From Chamaecrista fasciculata (taxonomy: Eukaryota > Streptophyta > Magnoliopsida > Fabales > Fabaceae): DNA of 64,000 nucleotides. Shown here one piece after another: positions 50,955 through 60,837 of the stretch (positions are counted from its first letter, which is position 1; every line of letters begins with the position of its first letter). The notes beneath the pieces were generated by a model. The model saw only the letters and a program-made list of their open reading frames with translations. It ran no database searches and was not told the DNA's origin. The position numbers and the translations under genes are program-made. The DNA lies in assembly GCA_003254925.1 (NCBI GenBank), contig QANZ01001248.1, positions 20,762 through 84,761 on the forward strand. The letters run 5' to 3'.

Positions 50955-51583
50955 TGATACATCACTATTTGGGCGTACGCCTAATAGGCCTTCGCTCCAG
51001 GCCTCTTTTCCCCTCCAAACTCTTCGGGGTGCACTTGAACCAGTCACATGCCCCTCCGTGTATTTCAAGGCGGCCGTGGTACAACCCAGGACACGGCGCT
51101 CGCCCCCAAGCATGGCCCCCAATCACCCACGATTGCAAGCTCCGCAATTCTCGCTCTCCATCACTTTCGCTGGTGGAGATCGTGGGCCATGGACTTGGTC
51201 AGACCCACGTTCTCCAGTCCATTGGCGCCCGCCCTTTAATACTACACGCAATCACCTACGATTGCCCTGCTCCGCAATTCTTGATCTCCACCACTTTCAC
51301 TGGTGGAGATCGTGCTCAACAATGTGGTGAGCCTCATGCGCTGGCCACCACCCTCCGCTCTGCTCTATAAATAGAGCTCAACCCAACAGTTAAAGGTTAG
51401 TTACTTCTTACACACCAGAATTCTCTTACTCTCTCATCCCCCAAATACTAACTTGAGCGTCAGAGTATTCTTCGCAGGGCCCTTCTGTGAAGTCTTTGTA
51501 GGTATTTGGACATTCAAGCCTTGCTCTTGCAGCCCACTCATTTGAACTAGGTAAATTTATCTGTTTTCTAGTTTATCATGTTT
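50950..51583 (+). mobile_element. Solo LTR of the gypsy family, with perfect 5-bp target duplication
   Basis: The LTR (50955-51578, 624 bp, starts tgatacatcac and ends gtttatca) is homologous throughout to the 5' LTR at 56837-57441. The direct repeat tgttt flanks it (50950-50954, 51579-51583). No internal region is present, so it arose by LTR-LTR recombination. It keeps a TATA box (tataaata, near 51365-51372) and an internal hairpin (gatctccacc..actttcactggtggagatc). Confidence 0.9.
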
Positions 51584-53066
51584 AATATAGTAATTATTAA
51601 ACATTTTTAATTTAATTATTTTTGACCAACCAAAAAGGTCCTCACACAATTAATATAGTATAGATAGATATAGATATAGAAGTATAGATAAGATATTTTT
51701 GAAAAAAAGAAGTTGCGTTGTACATTTAAAACTAAAATAAAATAATTAATTAAGTTGACCCATAATCCCATATAAATTACATGAGATGGATCAAATGATT
51801 CAGGTAAAAAAGGGTGACATATGCATGCATATACGAACTAAAAAAAAATCCAGCCCACTAATTTAGTGGGTTAACACATGTTGACTTGAACTCAACCCAT
51901 TTTAAAGTATAGTAGAATACTATAGTCTATAATGGATTACCACCTGTTTTATCTTCCTGTTTTTTTTTTTTGCCAAAGTTTTATCTTCCTGCTTAAAGAC
52001 GCAAACAAGAAAGAAAAAATGTCTTTAACATATTACCAAACAAAATTAAATTAAATGGTTGTTGAATTCTATTAAAAATAAGGTTTTAGGTTTTGCTCAA
52101 TTAGCAAGCTCCAAAAAAATAAACTATTGGTTGATGATGAAATTATTTTCCTATTTTTAAACTAATTTGTCTTCTAATATAGAAAACCACCTAATTCATA
52201 ATTGAATTAATCTTGTCGGTTTTCTAAACCAAATACTACTGAACAAATATAAGTCTGATGTTTCCTTTTTATTAATGATAAAATTCAACAATGAACTTAA
52301 ATGATCGAGACTTTGGACTTGAATTTTACGAAATAGTCATATGTGTGTGTATATGCTATATATAACAATCTCACTATCAAGAATCAGATTATGATCTATA
52401 TATTAATATGATTATAATAGTCATATCTATATATTATATGTGGAAATTATTTTTTTTTTGTTGTATTTTGGTTTTCAGCTGCCAAGTTAAAACTAAGATT
52501 AGAACAAATCTGAAAATTTGAAGACCAAAACGGGATAAAAAATAGTTTTAGGATCAGAATAAAACTTATCTCATAATTTTGTACTTTAAATTATTTCAAA
52601 CGTTACATACATATTTTTGTGTCTGTTTGGGCACGGAAAGCCCCTAATATATATATATACTAGGGGCTTTCTGTGCCCTAACGGACACAGAAATATGTAT
52701 GCAACGTTTGATTTGACATTTGTAGTTATTCAATAACTAAATAGTATATTTTTATTATTCATGGACTAAATCGTTAGAAATGTGATAATTAAAAGACCAA
52801 ATAATAAGTTTTCACTTTCTTAAATCTCATCTACTACTTTCTCTCTCATTATCTATACGGTTAGCCAATTATCAAGTTACACATGTTTATTTCTTATTTT
52901 TTTTAATTTTTAATTTAATTATTTTTGACCAACCAAAAACACCCTCACACATATAATATAGTATAGATATAGATATAAATATAGATATATAATAATCTTA
53001 CTTAATTTTCTAAAGTCTATCATCTCGCTATTAAGATTTACGGTGAATTGAAATTCATAAAAAGCA
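51584..53066. other. Gene-free AT-rich DNA
   Basis: Apart from the hairpin at 52596-52711 there is nothing recognisable. A short GATA/TAGATA repeat at 51655-51690 recurs at 52960-52990 together with 'atttttgaccaaccaaaaa..ctcacac' (51617-51650 and 52922-52950), so a small duplicated block lies at both ends. Confidence 0.5.
52596..52711. repeat. Nearly perfect 116-bp hairpin
   Basis: Arms of about 50 bp pair almost completely: 'tcaaacgtt.catacatattt.tgtgtc.gtt.gggcac.gaaagcccct' on the left and its inverse on the right, with a TA-rich loop around 52650-52660. It may be a minimal foldback MITE; as RNA it would resemble a young miRNA or siRNA precursor. Confidence 0.8.
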
Positions 53067-53416
53067 AGAGTGTTTTTTTTTTCCTTTAAATTTTATATCA
53101 ATTTTTAATTTTATCTTCAAAATTTTACATTTTAGTCAATTATATTTTTTATAACAACTTCATCTAATGAATTAATAGCAAATTTCACATGACTTACAAC
53201 ATGTAATATAAAATTATTAGAACAAAAATAAATAAATCCTGATTTAGTTTGAAAATCAAATAGATTTATCACTAAGTAATTAGATGAAGTTACACCAAAA
53301 AAATGAAATTGATCAGAATGTGAAATTTTGGGACCAAATTGATAGTAAATAAACCTTGAGGACAAAATTAAAAATTGATTGAAAATTTAGGGACTAAAAT
53401 AGTACTTTTGCTTCAT
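53067..53416. repeat. Foldback MITE
   Basis: The left side 'tatcaatttttaattttatcttcaaaattttac' is inverted on the right ('taaaattaaaaattgat', 'gaaaatttagggactaaaatagtac'). About 350 bp; the 'aattttgggaccaaattga' units tie it to the foldback superfamily in this window. Confidence 0.55.
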
Positions 53417-53713
53417 AAAATCATGAGTGGAGATGAGAACTTGGACTATTCTGGTATATGTGTTATTTGTGGATTGACATAAGGAGAGGTCATACTCTCA
53501 TCCAATATTCTTTAAGTGCATTTGAAAGTGATGAGATTAAGAGGACAAAATTGAAATGGAACCTAGCTAGCTCTCATGTTAGAGGGAGAGAGAGAGAAAA
53601 AAGATTATATTAATAATGAAAGGTATATTGAAAATGACCCTCTTATTATTTTTTTAAAAATTAATCAATGGCGGCATTCAATATTGACTATATATATATA
53701 TATTTATAATATA

Positions 53714-54200
53714 GGGTAAATTACACTTCGATACCTTGTGGTTTGGTCATATTTCACTTTGGTACATTGTGGTTTAAAAATAACACTTGGTACCTTGTGG
53801 TATTTTTCATTAACACTTTGGTATCCTTTGGAGCTATTTTGTAATTTTAACCATAAAAAATTTTGCAAAAATTTTATATTGACCCCCAATTTTTTCAGAA
53901 AATTACAAATAGGTCCCTGGATCCACTGGATACATATTATCTAGGGACTACAATGAAAAATTTAAAAAAAAATTGGAGTCAATATGTAATTTTTGCAAAA
54001 TTTGTTATGGGTTTGGTCATATTTCACTTTGGTACCTTGTGGTATTTTTCATTAACACTTTGGTATCCTTTGGAGTTATTTTGTAATTTTAACCATAACA
54101 AATTTTGCAAAAATTTTATATTGACCCCCAATATTTTCAGAAAATTACAAATAGGTCCCTGGATACATATTATCTAGGGACTAAAATGAAAAATTTTAAC
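53714..54200. repeat. Copy of the 'gggtaaattacactt' foldback family with an internal direct repeat
   Basis: The start matches the element at 13497-13862. The block from 'tttggtcatatttcactttggtac' to 'tatctagggacta.aatgaaaaattt' occurs at about 53741-53963 and again at about 54010-54197, with 'ctttggag.tattttgtaattttaaccataa' in both. The right terminal inverted repeat is not seen, so a duplication or nested insertion has replaced it. Confidence 0.6.
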
Positions 54201-54226
54201 AACCGGGAGTTCGAACTGTCAATTTA

Positions 54227-54267
54227 TGACGTCATATGACGTCAAATCGCAGAATTTGCTGCGATTT
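54227..54267. promoter_or_regulatory. Perfect TGACGTCA double palindrome and adjacent hairpin
   Basis: tgacgtcatatgacgtca (54227-54244) is a perfect 18-bp palindrome made of two TGACGTCA sites, the classic bZIP core. It runs directly into the hairpin aaatcgcag..ctgcgattt (to 54267). The regulatory meaning is inferred from the motif only; it lies inside repeat DNA far from any gene. Confidence 0.4.
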
Positions 54268-54329
54268 GCTCAGTATGCGATTTGCTAAGCAATTTCTGAC
54301 TGTCTCGGTTTTTAAACTTTGCAGATCCA

Positions 54330-54595
54330 TAACTTATTCATCCGATCTCCGTTTTGTATAAATTTTATATCAAAATTTTTATTTTTTCGTGCTCTACACA
54401 ATGGTATAACTTTCAGAATCTGAGAACACACTTTTTGAATTTGAAAATTATCGTGCTCTACATAATGGTATAACTTTAGGATTAAAAAAGTGTGTTTTCA
54501 GACTCCGAAATTTATACCATTGTGTAGAGCACGAAAAAATAAAAATTTTGATATAAAATTTGTACAAAACGGAGTTCGGATGAAATGAATTTAAT
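54330..54595. repeat. Foldback with 'cgtgctctacacaatggtata' arms
   Basis: Left arm from about 54340 ('tccgttttgtataaattttatatcaaaatttttattttttcg' in part) pairs with the right arm ending near 54590 ('cgaaaaaataaaaattttgatataaaatttgtacaaaacgga' in part). 'gctctacacaatggtata' and its inverse lie further in, and a third copy sits in the loop near 54452. Confidence 0.75.
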
Positions 54596-54925
54596 CTTGT
54601 GTAATATGTAGAAAATTAGAGAGCTTGAGGAGGGACTAAATTGAACACAATTTTTATTATACAAAGACTATAAATACAATTTGCTCTTTTATCACTAAAC
54701 TTACTTTTTATCAATATTTTTTTTAACCATTTGGAGAGAAATTTTAATTTTTTTTTTTAAAAATTGGTGGTACCATTTAATTGGCTAAACTTAGATCAAA
54801 ATGTGTATGCTATTTAGGGAGTAAATATAATATTTTGGGTCTAACTTTATTTTTCTATATTATTGTAATAAAATAATTTATTTTTTAAAATAATTTAAAA
54901 AAAAATAAGGAATAAATGGGTACAT

Positions 54926-55000
54926 GAAATCGCAGTTAGGACTGCGATTTCAACTGACACACATGTGTCAGTGAAATCGCAGTCTTCACTGCGATTTCAC
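54926..55000. repeat. Two hairpins built from 'gaaatcgcagt'
   Basis: 54926-54951 (gaaatcgcagt-tagg-actgcgatttc) and 54971-55000 (gtgaaatcgcagt-cttc-actgcgatttcac) are perfect stem-loops separated by a near-palindrome around acatgtgtca. The same 'aaatcgcag' stem occurs at 54244-54267, suggesting that about 54215-55030 is one element. Confidence 0.7.
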
Positions 55001-55334
55001 TTTTTTAAAAAAAAAAATTAAAAAAAAGATGGGTGCCATGTGACACCCCATCTTGGGAATTATTTTTTTTGTTAAGTGATGTGGCTCCTTATTTTTTTTT
55101 TATTATAAAAATAAAAAAACCTGCATGTCCATGGTATTTTTCTATGCTTCAGATTTGAGAGGATTACTTAACATGATTTCTATGAGCATGCAGATTTACA
55201 TGTCATATGATAACCTTAATTATTAATCAACTACAAATTCTATCTTCCCTTCAGTTAATCATAAGGTCACGTGAAGGTTCTAATGTTAGAAAAAAGAGAA
55301 TGGTCTTGATGGAATGGATGAAGGGTGGAAAGCT

Positions 55335-56029
55335 GATCACCCTTTTTCTTTTTCAAATAAGCCATTCATTTGTATTTTTCTTTGCTGGTTTTTATCTTGT
55401 TATTATTTGTTAATGATAATAATAATGTAAATTAATGATAATATTAAAATAAGGAAGAGGAAATGAGAAAAATTGCAGAAGAAAGAAATTAGATGTTTAA
55501 TTATATAGGTGTAGGTTATTGGGAATGGATCTCTCCATTTCTTTCTATTTTGTTGAATCTTGGTCATTAAAGACATCTAATGACAAGTGATGCCATATGG
55601 GGATAACCTAATATGCAACTTGCAATGGGTGAGTAGATACAATTGTAGCCATTGATGTGATTCAATGATGTCAAATAATGAATAGTATAGGTAACATGTT
55701 GAAATATTGTGCTTAAAATTAGTAAATTTCCCACGAAACGAGTTCTTGCAAATTAGTTCCTAAAATATTGAATAATTGAGAAAATTCATCATTTGGTCTC
55801 TAAGTTTATTTGAATTTTGAATTTAGTCCCTATAGTTCAATATTTTAAAAATTAGTCACTACACTTTGATAGCATTCAAAGTTATCATTCTAATTACTTT
55901 TTCTTACTTAACTAGATGACCCATAAACTTTTAATTTGATCCTCAAGGCTTGAAATGAATATGCCCCTTAGCTATTGATTATAGTATTATGAGTTGTACT
56001 TTTTAATCAATTTGATTTGAAATCTCTTA
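55335..56029 (+). repeat. Dispersed duplication, copy 2 (see 34.1 kb)
   Basis: Collinear with 34100-34712. It stops at 'gatttgaaatctcTTA', where a MITE is inserted. The match resumes after the MITE at 56816 (gacttaattt.agat) and is cut again at 56837 by the gypsy LTR. Confidence 0.7.
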
Positions 56030-56815
56030 GGGTGCGTTTGGTACGCTGTCATCTTAGATGTCGTGGTATGTGATACCATAGTATAAAATACCTGATATTT
56101 ATAATACCGTTTGGTACAATAATAGATATCTCAGAGATATAAGATGCATATATTTGGTACTTTCTAGCATCGATACTCTTTAAATTTTCATGTTTATCTT
56201 TATTAACATCTTAAAAACACATTAATATTTTCAAAATAAATATATAAATAATTATATAAAAAATATATTCATTTATATTTCTATACTAAAAATATGTTAT
56301 TTTATAATACTGATAAATAATTAAATTATAATAATATAGTAATTAATATAAAAATTGTCTAAATAACATATCATCAACAACTGAAATAAATTTCTTTTTG
56401 GTCTCTGAATTTATATTAAGTTTCTTTTTGGTCCCTAAATTTTACCCAAGGACTAAATTATTAACAATTGAAATAATTCGAGGAATGTGTCATATATTTT
56501 GATTATTCATTGACAAATTAGTTGAGTAGTTATAAATTTAGAAACCAAATAGTAAGTTTTATTTAAAAAACAAATTAACAAAAAGGGTAAAATTGGAACT
56601 TTAATTGAAAAATGTCTTTGTAAACCCTATCATCTGAGATGACATAGTTTTTGTGCTGTCATCAGATAACACAATTTTTGCTGTCATCTGATGACAAGGT
56701 GTTATCTTCAATGTCGACGTATGACAATATCATGATGTTACCAAACGCCAGACATCCAATATCATAGTTTATAAGATAATGGACATGAGATGTTAGCTTA
56801 CCAAACACACCCTTA
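56027..56815. mobile_element. PIF/Harbinger-like MITE, TTA target duplication
   Basis: The element (56030-56812, 783 bp) starts gggtgcgtttggtacgct and ends with the inverse (agcttaccaaacacaccc). It is flanked by TTA on both sides (56027-56029, 56813-56815), as for PIF/Harbinger elements. Inside, the ends carry repeated 'atctgatgacat / gatgtcg' type motifs. No transposase frame. The uninterrupted copy at 34.7 kb serves as a related empty site. Confidence 0.75.
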
Positions 56816-56836
56816 GCTTCGACTTAATTTAAGATG

Positions 56837-57441
56837 TGATACATCACTATTTGGGCGTACGCCTAAACGGCCCTCGCACCGGGCCTCTTCTCCCCTCCGC
56901 ACCTTGTAAGGCGCCCTCGAGCCAATCGGGCGCCCTAGGCACAATTAGGGGCGGCCGTGATCCATCCTGGGTCTTGGCGCGCGTCCCCCAAATGACACGT
57001 GGCCACCCACGACTACCTCGCTCCGCAAACCACGCTACGGGAGATCGTGGGCTACTGACCTGCTCATACCCACGATCTCCAGTTTCTAGGCGCCCGCCTA
57101 TCGACGCAACACGCAATCACCCACGATTGCCTTGCTCCGCAAATCTCGGTCTCCACCATCTTCGCTGGTGGAGATCGTGTCCAGTTACGTGGTCCGCCCC
57201 GCGCGCTGATCACCTCTCTCCTCCCTGCTCTATAAATAGAGCCCATCTCACCAGTTCAAGGTTAGCTACTTCTTACACTCTGAAATTCTCTTACTCTCTG
57301 ATTACTCTCTTACTAACTTGAGCGTCGGAGTACACTTCGCAGGGCCCCCCTGTGAAGCTCTTGCAGGTTCTTGCTCAACACTTGGCTCTTGCAGCCCATC
57401 CCGGTGAACTAGGTAAGTGCTAGCCATTTTCCAGTTTATCA
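56837..57441 (+). repeat. 5' LTR of the gypsy element
   Basis: 605 bp, from tgatacatcac to gtttatca. A TATA box lies at 57231-57238 (tataaata). The 'tctccacc..cgctggtggaga' hairpin and a 'ccacgat.gcc..gctccgcaa' unit occur twice within it, as in the solo LTR at 50.96 kb. Confidence 0.9.
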
Positions 57442-57459
57442 TTGGCGCCGTCTGTGGGG
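57442..57459 (+). other. Primer binding site of the gypsy element
   Basis: ttggcgccgtctgtgggg directly follows the LTR end. 'TGGCGCC' with a G-rich continuation is the usual start of plant Ty3/gypsy primer sites; the cognate tRNA was not determined. Confidence 0.75.
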
Positions 57460-57578
57460 ATCCTTCTCCTCACCTGCTGAACTCTACGGGCTCTTACGCT
57501 CTTCTTCTATTGCTTTTCCTTTACAAAAGCTAACTCACCAACGTTTACCTTGTTGAACTAGGTGATCTCTACTTTGTT

Positions 57579-59741
57579 ATGGCTCATAACGACTCCCCTC
57601 GCGATCCGCTCTCGGACGAACCCTCTGATTCCCAGGAGCACGCCCCTGGCTCCCAGGAAGATCAGGAGCAAGAGGAACATCGAGAAGAGGGAGCGCCCTC
57701 TCGGGTTGCACCACCAACCGATATGGGCGCGACGGGCCAGACTTTCCAGGCCATGGATATTATGGCAGTCTTCCGTAGCATGATGAGGGAGCAGACAGAA
57801 TCCCTGCGTCGTGAATTCCAGAGCCTCTCTGTTCACAGCACGCCTCAGGGGTCGAATCCCGGCCGCCGTAACACCACAGCTGCCTCGGCCCAGGAAACCG
57901 CACCTGCTGCTGGTCTCGAAGACGAGCCGGACACCTTCATCCCCCAGAAGGGACCGTTCGCCGTATCCATCCAGCGAGATATCGTACCTCAGGGCTTCAA
58001 GATGCCCGTCAAGATGGTACCCTACGAGCCAACTGCAGACCCAAATCTGCACTTGAAGGCGTTCCATGCAAACGTCCAACTGGCATCACTCACTGAAGGG
58101 AAGAAGTGCAAGCTCTTTCCTACCACTCTTGGCCCAGAAGGACTTCACTGGTACGCCCGCCTACCAGATTACTCCATACATAACTTCGACGAGCTGGAGG
58201 CCGCCTTCCTAAAGCGCTTCGCCACCAGTATCGTTTACAAGAAACCATCCACGGTCATGGCGGACCTCATTCAGGGCTCCAGCGAGAGCCTCCGGGACTT
58301 CCTTAAGCGCTTCTCCGAGCGCTGCCACGAGGTGGAAGACTTAGAAGACAGCGTGGCCATACACTCTTTCAAGCAGGGCTTACGCCCGGGCAACGTATCA
58401 AACGAGTTGGCGCTCGCCAACCCCAAGACCCTGGACGCGCTGCTGAAACAGGTTCGGGATTTCATTCTAAAGGAGGACAACCAGGTCGCCTCCAAGAGCC
58501 GCTTCAGCAAGCTGAAGGATATGCAGAACGCCCAGACAAGCACCCGGACTCAGCCCGCCAATGGGAATGGCAATGGAAGGTGGAAGAGGCACGACCGCTC
58601 TTCCAACTCGTCCCCGGGGGCCCAGCGCACGCCCTTCACGGGCAAGTTCCCAACATACCACATCCTGACCGTCTCCAGGTCAGAGATCCTTCGCGCCTGC
58701 GGATCCCTTGAATTCTTTCCGGTGGCCCGGCCCCTCCCGGTAAAGACCGGTCGCCCACGCGACACAAGCAAACACTGCCGTTATCACAACGGCTATGGCC
58801 ACACTACAGACGAGTGCATCTCTCTGAAAGATGCAATCGAACAGCTAATTCGCGACGGCCACCTGGCCGAGTACAAGCAGAAGAATCGGCCGGAGTCTGA
58901 TGGGGACGCCTCCCATCAGAAGAACAGGAAGGTCGCTGAGGGCGGAAGTGGCGGCTCAAAGCATTCTGAGGCGCCCGTCCGCAACGTCGTGAACACCATC
59001 TCTGGGGGAATACACATGCATAAGACCCCCCACAGCCGAAAACAAATCATGCGCTCCATCATGTGCATGCATTACACGAGCGTCAAACGCTCACACGAAG
59101 ACATCCACGCGCCTATCACTTTCACCCACGACGAGCTCAAGCCCGTGGAATATGACGAGCCTATAATTATCACGGCGCGCATAGGCGAGATCGACGTACG
59201 GCGTGTGCTGGTAGACCAAGGATCCTCCTCAGACATCCTCTACTTTCACGCCTTCGAGCACCTGGGCATCCCACTGAGCGCCCTGAAGCCTTTCAACGAG
59301 CCTCTGATCGGCTTCGCCGGGACCAGGACGCCCGCCGAAGGGGTTCTCGAAACCAAGCTCACCCTCGAGGGTGATGGCGACCCGCCCAGGATGGCAGCCA
59401 CCTACGCCAGCTTCATCGTTGTGGCTGCGCCATCAGCATACAACGCAATCCTTGGGCGCTCCAGTCTCAACGCTTTCAGAGCAGTGATCTCCACTGCCCA
59501 CCTACTTATGAAATTCCCTACACGCTGGGGAACTGCGAGTATAAGGGGAGATCAACTCGAGGGTCGCCGCTGCTATGCCACAAGCCTGGCTCGCTTAATG
59601 ATCGATCCCGGGTACCAGATCCGCCGACTCATGGAAGGGATTCCAGACTCCCCTCCCCCGGAGCCCGCCGGGGAGGACACAGACATGGGCGCGTCAGAGA
59701 TCACAGACCTCCGCGACGAGGTATCCCACACCAGTGGCTGA
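57579..59741 (+). CDS. Gypsy gag-protease polyprotein (intact)
   Basis: 720 residues. The N terminus is acidic and disordered (about 1-115). The retrotransposon gag core (PF03732) covers about residues 140-290 (KMVPYEPTADPNLHLKAF, GPEGLHWYARLP, FKQGLRPG). A knuckle-like C400-x2-H403-x4-H408-x4-C413 follows (CRYHNGYGHTTDEC). A retropepsin-type protease has its active-site loop at Asp546 (VDQGSSSDIL; DQG instead of D(S/T)G is common in this lineage), with FAGTRTPAEG as the flap region and AILGRSSL downstream. The frame is uninterrupted. A candidate splice donor in phase 0 lies at 59720/59721, just before the stop; see the pol entry. The ATG at 57579 follows the primer site by 120 bases. Confidence 0.9.
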   Translation: MAHNDSPRDPLSDEPSDSQEHAPGSQEDQEQEEHREEGAPSRVAPPTDMGATGQTFQAMDIMAVFRSMMREQTESLRREFQSLSVHSTPQGSNPGRRNTTAASAQETAPAAGLEDEPDTFIPQKGPFAVSIQRDIVPQGFKMPVKMVPYEPTADPNLHLKAFHANVQLASLTEGKKCKLFPTTLGPEGLHWYARLPDYSIHNFDELEAAFLKRFATSIVYKKPSTVMADLIQGSSESLRDFLKRFSERCHEVEDLEDSVAIHSFKQGLRPGNVSNELALANPKTLDALLKQVRDFILKEDNQVASKSRFSKLKDMQNAQTSTRTQPANGNGNGRWKRHDRSSNSSPGAQRTPFTGKFPTYHILTVSRSEILRACGSLEFFPVARPLPVKTGRPRDTSKHCRYHNGYGHTTDECISLKDAIEQLIRDGHLAEYKQKNRPESDGDASHQKNRKVAEGGSGGSKHSEAPVRNVVNTISGGIHMHKTPHSRKQIMRSIMCMHYTSVKRSHEDIHAPITFTHDELKPVEYDEPIIITARIGEIDVRRVLVDQGSSSDILYFHAFEHLGIPLSALKPFNEPLIGFAGTRTPAEGVLETKLTLEGDGDPPRMAATYASFIVVAAPSAYNAILGRSSLNAFRAVISTAHLLMKFPTRWGTASIRGDQLEGRRCYATSLARLMIDPGYQIRRLMEGIPDSPPPEPAGEDTDMGASEITDLRDEVSHTSG

Positions 59742-59995
59742 CGCTCCTTCACTTAGCAACTACTTCTAGTGGGTGGATTAGCCGCCCGGCCTTAAGATTA
59801 GTTGTTTTTCATTTTCATGTCTATGTTTATTTCCCTTTCCTACAAAATGCTTAAGGCCCTCATGCCACTTTAATTGTACGCTCCGACCTACACATGTCGG
59901 ACGCCCTTTATTACATTAATGAAATCATTTATTCAATGAACTCATTTTTCTTTACAAGATCTCTTTACTTATACGCATCTTGTCTCACGTATTAG
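59721..59995 (+). other. Candidate intron between gag-protease and pol
   Basis: The donor GACGAG|gtatcc and acceptor cgtattag|GTCGAG enclose 275 bp that contain the gag-protease stop and a pyrimidine-rich 3' part. Removing it would keep phase 0 and open directly into pol. Ogre/Tat elements are known for a spliced intron at this place. Not shown experimentally here. Confidence 0.45.
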
Positions 59996-60289
59996 GTCGA
60001 GGGCGCACGCCCCAAACCTTCGGACACGCTCGTCCAAATTCACTTCCCCGGGCACCCGGAGCGAACAGTGAGCATCTCTGCGGATCTACCCGCTCAAGAA
60101 CAAGCCAGGCTCTCTGACTTTCTACTCGCCAACGGCGATATTTTCGCGTGGTCCGCGTCGGACATGCCCGGCGTCGACCCTCAGTTAGTCATGCACTCCC
60201 TAGATGTCGACGACCGCCCGGGAGTCTTTCAGAAGAAGCGCGTCCTGGGGCTTGAGCGGCAGCTTGCCGCCAAAGAAGAAGTAAACAAA
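59996..60289 (+). pseudogene. Start of gypsy pol, truncated at an N
   Basis: The frame has no upstream ATG and begins right after a stop at the candidate acceptor. It encodes the region that precedes reverse transcriptase in Tat-type elements (HFPGHPERTVSISADL, LLANGDIFAWSASDMPG, MHSLDVDD..). It ends at the N at 60290 before any polymerase motif. Confidence 0.75.
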
Positions 60290-60290
60290 N

Positions 60291-60490
60291 TTCAATTATA
60301 TAAAAAAGTTTGGCAAAAAAAAAAATTATATAAAAAAGCCCGCAATCAAGCTCGGTCCACATTTATAAAAAACGGGCCGAGCCCGGCCCGAATTAAAACG
60401 GGCTCGGGCCCGAGCTCAGACCTGATTTTAGTTCGTTACTACCCCTAAAGCCCGGCCCGTATTTTAGTGAGCCCGGCCCGCGATTAGGTC
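60291..60490. repeat. GC-rich 'cccggcccg' repeat next to the N
   Basis: Units such as 'acgggccgagcccggcccg', 'gggctcgggcccgagctc' and 'gagcccggcccgcg' stand out from the AT-rich surroundings. They look like the terminus of an unidentified transposon. Their position directly after an N leaves the join uncertain. Confidence 0.5.
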
Positions 60491-60837
60491 TACTCTTGAG
60501 AAAATCAGATCAAATCATCATAGGGTCCAACCACAAACACTCAAATTATACTCTGCTATTATAAAAAAGAAGGAAGAACTAATGACTGACATGACTCAAC
60601 AAATTGATAAAGTAACAACAAAAGTTATATATAAATTAAGAATATTTCAAAAGTTAATAGACAACTTAAACAAACATGATTATATATAACTCTATAAAAA
60701 CAAAATCCAATCCTTTTGGGATCGGAGGGACAACTTGAACTAAAAAATATAATGGATGAATCCCTTCTATAATTTCATCCATCCTCATATATATATATAC
60801 GCACACATGAAAGAAAGATAGGAACAAATTAAAAGAA
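60491..60837. other. AT-rich DNA, no gene seen
   Basis: Nothing recognisable; a TA microsatellite near 60790. Confidence 0.5.

Larger units (their letters stand above)
56837..60289 (+). mobile_element. Ty3/gypsy retrotransposon (Tat/Ogre-like), 5' part, cut off at an N
   Basis: Order: 5' LTR (56837-57441), primer site, gag-protease ORF, then the start of a pol frame (59996-60289) that ends at a single N. Reverse transcriptase, RNase H, integrase and the 3' LTR are absent. The sequence after the N is unrelated AT-rich DNA, so either the element is truncated or the assembly collapsed it. GC content is far higher than in the surrounding DNA. Codon use and the intact 2.1-kb frame suggest a young copy. 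The five bases before the LTR are agatg; without the other end the target duplication cannot be tested. Confidence 0.9.

Noticed and set aside
50954..51370. Plus-strand 138-codon frame with Pro/His-rich product
   Set aside because: Lies wholly within the solo LTR; the equivalent at 56836-57321 is in the other LTR. LTR sequence, not a gene.
50954..57441. The two gypsy LTRs as the ends of one large element
   Set aside because: The first LTR has its own perfect tgttt duplication and no internal region after it, and the primer site lies only behind the second.
57558..58079. 173-codon minus-strand frame inside the gypsy gag
   Set aside because: Shadow of the GC-rich gag frame; no family resemblance.
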